From an uncultured Ruminococcus sp. (GTDB lineage Bacteria; Bacillota; Clostridia; Oscillospirales; Ruminococcaceae), in assembly GCA_902796865.1 (NCBI GenBank), contig CADBQZ010000131.1, forward strand, positions 1-11,409: a DNA stretch of 11,409 nt, given 5' to 3'. Every line of letters begins with the position of its first letter. The stretch's first letter is position 1. The notes under the pieces were generated by a model. That model was not told the origin of the DNA, searched no databases, and worked only from the letters and a program-made list of their open reading frames with translations. Made by a program: the position numbers and the translations under genes. Below are positions 6,345-11,409 of the stretch, in pieces.

Positions 6345-7622
6345 ATGAGATTGACCGAAATGGATAAAACAGCTCTTGCAGAACAGAAAGAGCAATGGGA
6401 AGAAAAATACAACGGCTTTAAGGCAAAGGGTCTGTCGCTTAATATGGCGAGAGGCAAGCCGGCACCTGAACAGCTTGATCTGAGCAGGGATATGCTTGAT
6501 ATTTTAAACAGTAAAAGTGACCTTATCGGCGAAGACGATATTGACTATAGAAATTACGGACTTTTAAGCGGCATACCCGAAGCAAAAAAACTTTTTTGCA
6601 AAATGATCGGTGTTTCACAGGATCAGATCGTAGTATGCGGAAATGCAAGTCTTAATATAATGTACGATATTATCTCCACAGCATATGCAAAGGGCATATG
6701 CGGAGAGAAGCCATGGTGCAGATACGAAAAGGTCAAATTCCTATGTCCTGTTCCGGGATATGACAGACATTTCGCTATATGTGAAAGCTTCGGTATAGAA
6801 ATGATAAATATCCCGACCGATGAAAACGGGCCTGATATGGATATGGTTGAAAAACTCGTTTCAGAAGATGAAACTATTAAGGGTATCTGGTGTGTTCCGC
6901 AGTATTCAAATCCTACAGGTATCGTATACAGTGATGAGACAGTAAAAAGATTTGCAGCTTTAAAGCCTAAAGCTGCTGATTTCAGAATATTCTGGGATAA
7001 CGCATACTGCATACATCATCTCGTTGATTCACCTAAACCGGTAATGAATATAATGGATGAATGCAGTAAGAATGGAAATGAAGATATAGTTTATATTTTA
7101 GGTTCTACATCAAAAGTTACATTCCCGGGCGCAGGCGTTGCAGTTCTTGGTGCAAGCCGTAAAAACCTCGATTATCTTTTAAAGGTAATGGGTATACGTA
7201 CTATCGGTTACGATAAGATAAACCAGCTTCGTCACGTAAGATATTTCGGCACTTTTGAAAACATATTAGAACACATGAAAAAGCATAAAGCTATAATTCG
7301 TCCTAAATTTGATGTTGTGCTTGATATGCTTGATAAGGAAATAGATCCTCTTGGCATAGGAACCTGGACAAAACCCGATGGCGGATATTTTGTATCATTT
7401 GATTCGCTTCCAGGCTGTGCTTCAAGAATAGTAGCACTTTGTAAGGAAGCAGGTGTTACACTTACAGGAGCAGGTGCAGCATTTCCTTACAAAAAAGATC
7501 CGGAAGACAAAAATATAAGAATAGCACCTACATATCCATCTGTAGATGAGCTTAAAACAGCTATGGAGATATTCTGTATTGCTGTAAAGCTTGCAAGTGC
7601 AGAAAAACTTATGAATGAATAA
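6345..7622 (+). CDS. PLP-dependent aspartate aminotransferase-like enzyme (Aminotran_MocR/Asp_aminotransf type)
   Basis: 425 residues, fold-type I aminotransferase of the group represented by Pfam Asp_aminotransf (once called Aminotran_MocR), distinct from classic AspC. It probably moves amino groups between aspartate or another amino acid and 2-oxoglutarate. Visible sites: ARGKP (35-39), phosphate-site GNAS (99-102), SNPTG (188-192) with Asn189, WDNAY (217-221) with Asp218 for the pyridine nitrogen, GSTSKVTFPGAG (253-264) with Schiff-base Lys257, and Arg392 in IRIAPTYP for the substrate carboxylate. All catalytic residues are present. ATG at 6345 is chosen: AAGGAG (6327-6332) is 12 bases upstream, slightly long, and MRLTEMDKTAL fits family N-termini. 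It lies alone between its own promoter and a bidirectional terminator. Substrate preference is inferred. Confidence 0.85.
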   Translation: MRLTEMDKTALAEQKEQWEEKYNGFKAKGLSLNMARGKPAPEQLDLSRDMLDILNSKSDLIGEDDIDYRNYGLLSGIPEAKKLFCKMIGVSQDQIVVCGNASLNIMYDIISTAYAKGICGEKPWCRYEKVKFLCPVPGYDRHFAICESFGIEMINIPTDENGPDMDMVEKLVSEDETIKGIWCVPQYSNPTGIVYSDETVKRFAALKPKAADFRIFWDNAYCIHHLVDSPKPVMNIMDECSKNGNEDIVYILGSTSKVTFPGAGVAVLGASRKNLDYLLKVMGIRTIGYDKINQLRHVRYFGTFENILEHMKKHKAIIRPKFDVVLDMLDKEIDPLGIGTWTKPDGGYFVSFDSLPGCASRIVALCKEAGVTLTGAGAAFPYKKDPEDKNIRIAPTYPSVDELKTAMEIFCIAVKLASAEKLMNE

Positions 7623-7627
7623 AAAAT

Positions 7628-7657
7628 AAAGCACCGTGTAAAAACACGGTGCTTTTT
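7628..7657. terminator. Bidirectional intrinsic terminator between aminotransferase and cyclophilin genes
   Basis: GCACCGTGT (7631-7639) pairs perfectly with ACACGGTGC (7644-7652) around an AAAA loop, with AAA/TTT extending the stem and T5 after it on the plus strand. The minus strand carries TTTATTTTTT after the stem, serving the cyclophilin gene that stops at 7664. Confidence 0.92.
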
Positions 7658-7663
7658 CATATA

Positions 7664-8134
7664 TTATTCAATATACATTTTCTTGATGATCTGCGGAGTC
7701 TTAGGTTTATCATTTCTGTCTGTCTCTGTCTCAGCTATCTCATCTACTGCTTCAATGCCCTCGATGACTTTTCCGAATGCTGCATAGTCACCATCAAGAT
7801 GCGGTGAATCTGCGTGCATTATAAAGAACTGTGAACCGGCAGAATTCGGCATCATGGAACGAGCCATAGATATAACGCCTCTTGTATGCTTTAAGTCATT
7901 TTTAAAGCCGTTTGATGTAAATTCACCGTCGATACTCCAGCCAGGACCGCCCATGCCTGTACCGTCAGGACAGCCACCCTGTATCATAAATCCAGGTATT
8001 ACTCTATGAAATGTAAGCCCATCATAAAAGCCCTGTTTTACAAGCTTTTCAAAGTTTTCACAAGTCTTTGGTGCGATATCCGGATAAAGCTCGACCTTCA
8101 TCTTTTTTCCGTTTTCCATTTCGATTATTACCAT
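7664..8134 (-). CDS. Cyclophilin-type peptidyl-prolyl cis-trans isomerase
   Basis: This 156-residue single-domain cyclophilin speeds cis-trans turning of bonds before proline during protein folding. FHRVIPGFMIQGG (42-54) carries the catalytic Arg44 with Phe49 and Gln52; GSQFFI (100-105) and SPHLDG (110-115) line the pocket, and AFGKVIEG (119-126) follows. The Trp of human cyclophilin A is Leu113 here, as in many bacterial proteins, which usually means weak cyclosporin binding. No signal peptide or lipobox is present, so it is cytoplasmic. AGGAGG (complement of 8140-8145) lies 5 bases before the ATG. It is the last gene of the minus-strand group after yajC, 74 bases away, and has a candidate promoter of its own. 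It is a PpiB-like protein. Confidence 0.93.
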   Translation of the reverse strand: MVIIEMENGKKMKVELYPDIAPKTCENFEKLVKQGFYDGLTFHRVIPGFMIQGGCPDGTGMGGPGWSIDGEFTSNGFKNDLKHTRGVISMARSMMPNSAGSQFFIMHADSPHLDGDYAAFGKVIEGIEAVDEIAETETDRNDKPKTPQIIKKMYIE

Positions 8135-8161
8135 TTTTTCCTCCTGAGCCTAACTGCTTAT

Positions 8162-8189
8162 AATATAACAGTTATATAGTGATTATCAA
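8162..8189 (-). promoter_or_regulatory. Candidate promoter of the cyclophilin gene
   Basis: On the minus strand: TTGATA (complement of 8184-8189), a 16-base spacer and TATATT (complement of 8162-8167) with extended TGT. An inverted repeat TAACTG (8151-8156)/CAGTTA (8169-8174) brackets the -10 region. Read-through from yajC is also possible, since no terminator separates the genes. Confidence 0.55.
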
Positions 8190-8208
8190 ATAATTCCGGC
8201 ATCTGATA

Positions 8209-8616
8209 TTATTTTTTTTCTTTTTTGGACTTCTTTTCTTCTTTTCTCTGTCTTATCATTTCCATTCTTTCTGCATCTTTTGCAGCCTTGGCAGCCTTTG
8301 CTTTTTCAGTAAGAGTGAGATTTTCCTGTATTGCCCACATTTTAATACGAAGCTTACTCTTATCTCCGCCTGTTTCTATAACAACAGTATCCTCGGATTT
8401 TCTGACTACTATACCAACTATACCGCCGATAGTCATTATTTCATCACCGATCTGGATATTCTCACGCATTGCTTTTGCTTCATTGTCTTTCTTTTTCTGC
8501 GGTCTGATAAGCAGAAAATAAAAAATAACAAATATTGCTATTATCGGCAGAAACGTAAAAAGCATTGATGAGGTAGCATTTGCCTGTCCCTCAGCCATAA
8601 ATAATAAATTTTCCAT
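8209..8616 (-). CDS. yajC: Preprotein translocase subunit YajC
   Basis: A 135-residue small membrane protein, accessory to SecDF-SecYEG in protein export. A short N-terminus is followed by one hydrophobic helix (18-37) ending in the family signature RPQKKK (38-43), then a cytoplasmic domain with GDEIMTIGGIVGIVV (57-71). The tail (104-135) is a very lysine-rich, alanine/glutamate-rich helix. It is longer than the E. coli protein (110) because of this charged tail, which is common in Firmicutes. GGAGG (complement of 8624-8628) is 7 bases before the ATG. The neighbours nfnB (80 bases upstream) and the cyclophilin gene are on the same strand; secDF is not in the window. Confidence 0.93.
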   Translation of the reverse strand: MENLLFMAEGQANATSSMLFTFLPIIAIFVIFYFLLIRPQKKKDNEAKAMRENIQIGDEIMTIGGIVGIVVRKSEDTVVIETGGDKSKLRIKMWAIQENLTLTEKAKAAKAAKDAERMEMIRQRKEEKKSKKEKK

Positions 8617-8650
8617 TCTCTTTCCTCCATAGTATCATCACTTTTTTTAC

Positions 8651-8681
8651 AGCAAACGCCAAATAGTTACTGACGTTTGCT
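8651..8681. repeat. Hairpin in the nfnB-yajC gap without a T tract
   Basis: AGCAAACG (8651-8658) pairs perfectly with CGTTTGCT (8674-8681), with two further inner pairs after one mismatch. On the transcribed minus strand the hairpin is followed by GTAAAAAAAG, not T residues, so it is not a normal intrinsic terminator. It may stabilise or process the nfnB 3' end within a longer transcript, or end transcription with a factor. Confidence 0.5.
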
Positions 8682-8696
8682 ATAAAATATCACACA

Positions 8697-10079
8697 TCAT
8701 TTAGACTTTATATATTCGTCTATAGACTTAGCAGCAGTTTTTCCGGCACCCATAGCAAGAATTACTGTTGCCGCACCTGTTACTGCATCACCGCCTGCAT
8801 AAACGCCTTCTTTAGTTGTAAGCATATCCTCATTTACAACAAGACAGCCTCTGTTGTTCGCTTCAAGACCGCTGGTCGTAGTTCTTATAAGCGGATTAGG
8901 CGATGTACCGATAGCCATGATGACTGTATCAACATCAAGATCAAAGTTAGAACCTTCTACCGGAACAGGCTTTCTTCTTCCGCTTTCATCCGGTTCGCCA
9001 AGTTCCATTCTGATACATTCCATAGAGCAAACTCTGCCGTTTTCATCTGATTTTATCTTAACAGGATTGTTGAGGTTCAAGAATTCTACACCTTCTTCTT
9101 TGGCGTGGTGTACCTCTTCCTTACGTGCAGGCATTTCTGCTTCTGAACGTCTGTAAACGATATAAACGTGCTCAGCGCCCATACGAAGTGCTGATCTTGC
9201 TGCGTCCATAGCAACATTGCCGCCGCCGCATACTGCAACAGCTTTTGATTTGATAACAGGTGTATCATAGTCTTCAAGATAACCCTTCATGAGGTTTATT
9301 CTTGTGAGATATTCATTTGCAGAACATACGCCAATAAGTGACTCGCCTTCAATGCCCATAAATCTAGGAAGTCCTGCACCGGAACCGATAAATACAGCTT
9401 CATATCCCATATCCATTATCTCGTCTATGGAAAGAACCTTTCCTATGACCATATCTTCCATTATCTCAACGCCCAGATCACGAAGCTTCTGTATCTCCTG
9501 CTGAACGATAGCCTTAGGGAGACGGAATTCCGGGATACCATACATAAGAACACCGCCTGCTGTATGGAAAGCTTCAAAAATAGTAACGCTGTAGCCGAGC
9601 TTTGCAAGATCGCCTGCACAGGTAAGACCTGAAGGACCTGCACCTACAACAGCGACTTTATGTCCGTTATGTTCAGGCTTTGAAGCCTTTGTCTGCTTAT
9701 CCATCATGTAATCGGCAACAAATCTCTCAAGACGTCCTATGCCAACCGGCTCTGTCTTGATACCTCTTACACACTTGCCCTCACACTGATTTTCCTGAGG
9801 GCAGACACGTCCGCATACTGCCGGAAGTGAGTTTGTAGAAGTGATTATCTCATACGCTTTTTCAAAGTCGCCCTTTGCTACTTCAGCTATAAACTCTGGT
9901 ATCCTTACTCCAACGGGACAGCCCGAAACACATGGCTTGTTTTTACAGTTAAGGCAGCGTGATGCTTCCTCCATAGCCATTTCTTTTGTATATCCCAATG
10001 TAACTTCCTTAAAATTTCTTGCTCTTTCCTTGGGATCTTGCTCAGGCATTTTAACCTTATCAGGTGCCATATTTGCCAT
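8697..10079 (-). CDS. nfnB: NfnB-type large subunit of NADH-dependent ferredoxin:NADP+ oxidoreductase (often annotated glutamate synthase small subunit-like, GltA)
   Basis: A 460-residue cytoplasmic flavin/iron-sulfur protein. The N-terminal domain has eight cysteines (42, 45, 50, 54 and 89, 93, 99, 103) for two [4Fe-4S] clusters. VVGAGPSG (144-151) binds FAD, VCGGGNVAMDAAR (283-295) with YRRSE (309-313) binds NADP(H), and GVYAGGD (426-432) closes the FAD site. The protein resembles the small subunit of glutamate synthase, but no large GOGAT subunit is nearby; instead the gene follows nfnA by 21 bases. That pair is the hallmark of NfnAB, which couples NADH and reduced ferredoxin to NADP+ reduction by electron bifurcation. 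GGAGGA (complement of 10088-10093) is 8 bases before the ATG. The Nfn function is inferred from pairing; sulfide dehydrogenase (SudA) is an older name for the same family. Confidence 0.85.
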   Translation of the reverse strand: MANMAPDKVKMPEQDPKERARNFKEVTLGYTKEMAMEEASRCLNCKNKPCVSGCPVGVRIPEFIAEVAKGDFEKAYEIITSTNSLPAVCGRVCPQENQCEGKCVRGIKTEPVGIGRLERFVADYMMDKQTKASKPEHNGHKVAVVGAGPSGLTCAGDLAKLGYSVTIFEAFHTAGGVLMYGIPEFRLPKAIVQQEIQKLRDLGVEIMEDMVIGKVLSIDEIMDMGYEAVFIGSGAGLPRFMGIEGESLIGVCSANEYLTRINLMKGYLEDYDTPVIKSKAVAVCGGGNVAMDAARSALRMGAEHVYIVYRRSEAEMPARKEEVHHAKEEGVEFLNLNNPVKIKSDENGRVCSMECIRMELGEPDESGRRKPVPVEGSNFDLDVDTVIMAIGTSPNPLIRTTTSGLEANNRGCLVVNEDMLTTKEGVYAGGDAVTGAATVILAMGAGKTAAKSIDEYIKSK

Positions 10080-10100
10080 TTTATGATTCCTCCGTTCCGA

Positions 10101-10928
10101 TCAGTTTGCTTTATTCATCAAGCGGCAATTTTCTTCGTACTCTTTGTATGTAGAATTTCTCTTCATAAGTTCATCAAAATCCACTTCATGTCCGTCAAAA
10201 TCAGGACCTTCTACACAAGCATATCTTATTTTTCCGCCGACTGTTACACGACAGCCGCCGCACATTCCTGTACCGTCTATCATTATCGGATTGAGCGATA
10301 CTATCGTTTTTATGCCATAAGGCTTTGTAACAGCACAGACAAATTTCATCATAGGTACAGGTCCGATAGCAATAACAGCATCATATTTGCTGCCACTCTC
10401 GATCTTTTCCTTTAATGCGTCTGTAACAAAGCCCTTCTTACCATAGCTTCCATCATCGGTACATATCGTAAGATCATTGCACTGTTTTTTGAATTCTTCT
10501 TCGAGTATAACTATATCCTTATTTCTGAAACCAGCAATAACATCAACTTCAATGCCGTTTCCGAAAAGTTCCTTTGCCTGCGGATAAGCTATAGCACAGC
10601 CGACACCGCCGCCTACTACACAGACTTTCTTAACGTTATCGCCAAGCTCTGTCGGAACGCCTAGAGGCCCTGCAAGATCAAGGATGCTGTCTCCTTCGTT
10701 TAAAGCCGCAAGCTTCTGAGTAGCTCTTCCGACGATCTGGAATATAATAGTTATAGTTCCCTTGTCGCTGTCGTGGTCTGCTATGGTAAGCGGAACACGC
10801 TCACCCTTTTCATCGACTCTGAATATAATGAACTGTCCTGCTCTTGCTTTTTTAGCAATAAAAGGTGCATCAAACTCCATAAGAGTAACATTAGCATTCA
10901 GTTCACGCTTTTTTACTATCTTGAACAT
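10101..10928 (-). CDS. nfnA: NfnA-type FAD/NAD(H)-binding small subunit (sulfide/dihydroorotate dehydrogenase-like)
   Basis: 275 residues from the chosen start. The N-terminal beta-barrel of a ferredoxin-reductase fold carries GQFIIFRV (31-38) and ERVPLTIAD (43-51) for FAD; VCVVGGGVGCAIAYPQ (102-117) is the NAD(H) glycine-rich loop. Near the C-terminus Asp218, Cys223, Cys226 and Cys238 (DGTGMCGGC and YAC) match the Asp/Cys3 [2Fe-2S] ligand pattern of NfnA. It forms a complex with NfnB, encoded 21 bases downstream. Three in-frame ATGs exist (10946, 10937, 10928). MFKIVKK at the third matches family N-termini; a GGAG (complement of 10941-10944) lies 12 bases before it but only 3 before the second and overlaps the first. 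The start is therefore likely but not certain. A leader with possible structure precedes it. Confidence 0.85.
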   Translation of the reverse strand: MFKIVKKRELNANVTLMEFDAPFIAKKARAGQFIIFRVDEKGERVPLTIADHDSDKGTITIIFQIVGRATQKLAALNEGDSILDLAGPLGVPTELGDNVKKVCVVGGGVGCAIAYPQAKELFGNGIEVDVIAGFRNKDIVILEEEFKKQCNDLTICTDDGSYGKKGFVTDALKEKIESGSKYDAVIAIGPVPMMKFVCAVTKPYGIKTIVSLNPIMIDGTGMCGGCRVTVGGKIRYACVEGPDFDGHEVDFDELMKRNSTYKEYEENCRLMNKAN

Positions 10929-10949
10929 ATTATTCATTTTCTCCATTCC

Positions 10950-10995
10950 GCCGCTTAATACATTTTCAACGCCTTTTATGCGGCAGTCAAAAGGC
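10950..10995 (-). promoter_or_regulatory. Possible H-type pseudoknot in the nfnA leader
   Basis: In the transcript, GCCTTTT (complement of 10989-10995) pairs perfectly with AAAAGGC (complement of 10971-10977). The 11-base loop contains GCCGC (complement of 10980-10984), which is complementary to GCGGC (complement of 10950-10954) directly in front of the GGAG ribosome site. This topology resembles translation-controlling leaders. It does not match a riboswitch class I recognise. Hand-found fold, untested. Confidence 0.35.
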
Positions 10996-11049
10996 TTATA
11001 CAGAAAAAACAGTTATACTGCCCATTCTGAAAATACTATAACAGAGTAT

Positions 11050-11078
11050 ATTATATCACAAAATATTTTTGTTTGCAA
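11050..11078 (-). promoter_or_regulatory. Promoter of the nfnAB operon
   Basis: On the minus strand: TTGCAA (11073-11078), a 17-base spacer and a perfect TATAAT (complement of 11050-11055) with extended TGA. The start of transcription is expected near 11043, giving a leader of about 115 bases before the ATG at 10928, long for a housekeeping gene. Confidence 0.8.
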
Positions 11079-11205
11079 GTATTAAAAGCAAATTATTTCC
11101 TGAAATTTAAAAATGTATATAATACGCTATACTATATTAATATAAAGCTCATGCCACACAAATTAAAAAATTCTGAATTTTTTTTGAAAAAATCAAAAAA
11201 AGGTA
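11079..11205. other. A+T-rich intergenic stretch between nfnA and tRNA-Gln promoters
   Basis: The two genes leave a gap of about 345 bases (10929-11273). Apart from the two promoters and the nfnA leader it holds a 12-bp palindrome TATATTAATATA (11133-11144), a 9-bp-arm inverted repeat AAAAAATTC/GAATTTTTT (11165-11183) and A/T tracts up to 11200 that could act as an UP element for the tRNA promoter. I see no credible coding frame. Confidence 0.5.
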
Positions 11206-11234
11206 TTGACAAAGCGTAAATAGTGTGATATAAT
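11206..11234 (+). promoter_or_regulatory. Consensus promoter of tRNA-Gln
   Basis: A perfect TTGACA (11206-11211), exactly 17 bases, and a perfect TATAAT (11229-11234) with extended TGA (11226-11228). A/T tracts lie directly upstream. This is the strongest promoter in the window, fitting a stable RNA gene. Confidence 0.93.
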
Positions 11235-11273
11235 GTTAAAGTACTCAGGAGAGATACAATAAAAAACAAATAC

Positions 11274-11349
11274 TGGGGTGTCGCCAAGTGGTAAGGCAGA
11301 GGACTCTGACTCCTCCATTTCGTGGGTTCAAATCCTACCACCCCAACCA
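11274..11349 (+). tRNA. tRNA-Gln (anticodon CUG)
   Basis: A complete cloverleaf of 76 bases including an encoded CCA (11347-11349). The acceptor stem TGGGGTG pairs with CACCCCA. The D arm is GCC/GGC, and the anticodon stem GAGGA (11299-11303) pairs with TCCTC (11311-11315). The loop CTCTGAC has U33 and anticodon CTG at 11306-11308, reading CAG. The T arm is GTGGG/CCTAC with TTCAAAT, and the discriminator is A. The U1-A72 pair is typical of bacterial tRNA-Gln. It appears as a single gene with its own promoter and terminator rather than in a tRNA array, at least within the window. Confidence 0.96.
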
Positions 11350-11352
11350 ATT

Positions 11353-11380
11353 ACGCTTTCTTTAAAAAGAAGGCGTTTTT
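11353..11380 (+). terminator. Intrinsic terminator after tRNA-Gln
   Basis: ACGCTTTCTT (11353-11362) pairs with AAGAAGGCGT (11367-11376), 10 bp with one G-U, a TAAA loop and T5 immediately after. It begins 4 bases beyond the CCA end of the tRNA. Confidence 0.88.
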
Positions 11381-11409
11381 CTTTGCGTTCAAACCGGAAA
11401 CATAACATA

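Noticed and set aside
8854..9156. 100-residue plus-strand frame inside nfnB (and similar shadow frames over galU, MATE, aminotransferase, nfnA)
   Set aside because: They lie wholly within well-supported genes on the other strand, lack ribosome sites and resemble no protein family.
11132..11350. Minus-strand frame of 72 residues starting MVGVVGFEPTKWRSQSPLPYHLATPQ
   Set aside because: It is the antisense translation of the tRNA-Gln gene; such GFEPT...PLPYHLATP frames are a well-known false-protein artefact in bacterial annotation.
1..11409. CRISPR arrays, insertion sequences, phage or toxin-antitoxin genes
   Set aside because: No spaced direct repeats, transposase or integrase motifs, or small paired genes were seen when reading both strands.

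Overview
The window looks like chromosomal DNA from a low-GC, Gram-positive anaerobe of the class Clostridia, most likely a gut-type Oscillospiraceae/Ruminococcaceae relative. This is an inference. It rests on A+T-rich third codon positions, strong AGGAGG-type ribosome sites, TTGnnn-N17-TATAAT promoters, an electron-bifurcating-type NfnAB pair and a prokaryotic RING/zinc-ribbon membrane protein. I see no insertion sequence, phage gene, CRISPR array, integrase or toxin-antitoxin pair, so the region reads as stable core plus light accessory DNA.

Layout. (1) 1-162, minus: the N-terminal part of a GNAT-type acetyltransferase running off the left edge. (2) 331-888, plus: a SprA-like putative metalloprotease with its own promoter, ending at a bidirectional terminator shared with galU. 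(3) 960-2793, minus: a two-gene operon of a RING/zinc-ribbon, multi-spanning membrane protein followed by galU (UDP-glucose synthesis). (4) 3020-6215, plus: a MATE efflux pump, a TetR-type regulator and a cysteine-rich FliB-family protein whose start overlaps the regulator's stop by 4 bp. (5) 6345-7622, plus: an unusual aspartate-aminotransferase-like PLP enzyme with its own promoter and a bidirectional terminator. (6) 7664-10928, minus, in transcription order: nfnA, nfnB, yajC, and a cyclophilin. (7) 11274-11349, plus: a tRNA-Gln(CUG) with a consensus promoter and a terminator.

How the parts work together. NfnA and NfnB form one flavin/iron-sulfur complex exchanging electrons between NADH, ferredoxin and NADPH. 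YajC is the accessory Sec translocase subunit, and the cyclophilin is a general folding enzyme. The MATE-TetR-FliB segment is the most accessory-looking block. Its two upstream regions hold clear palindromes placed like operators: one fills the promoter spacer of the pump gene, and a set of GGACA/TGTCC half-sites sits at the predicted start of the tetR transcript.

I did not find a clearly new multi-gene system. The signals most worth following are regulatory: the operator palindromes of the pump/regulator pair, a long inverted repeat across a tetR promoter, a possible pseudoknot in the nfnA leader, a palindrome in the spacer of the RING-galU promoter, and the unexplained coupling of a FliB-type cysteine-cluster protein to a drug-efflux regulator. 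Several starts were moved from the longest open frame because that frame runs into a promoter.
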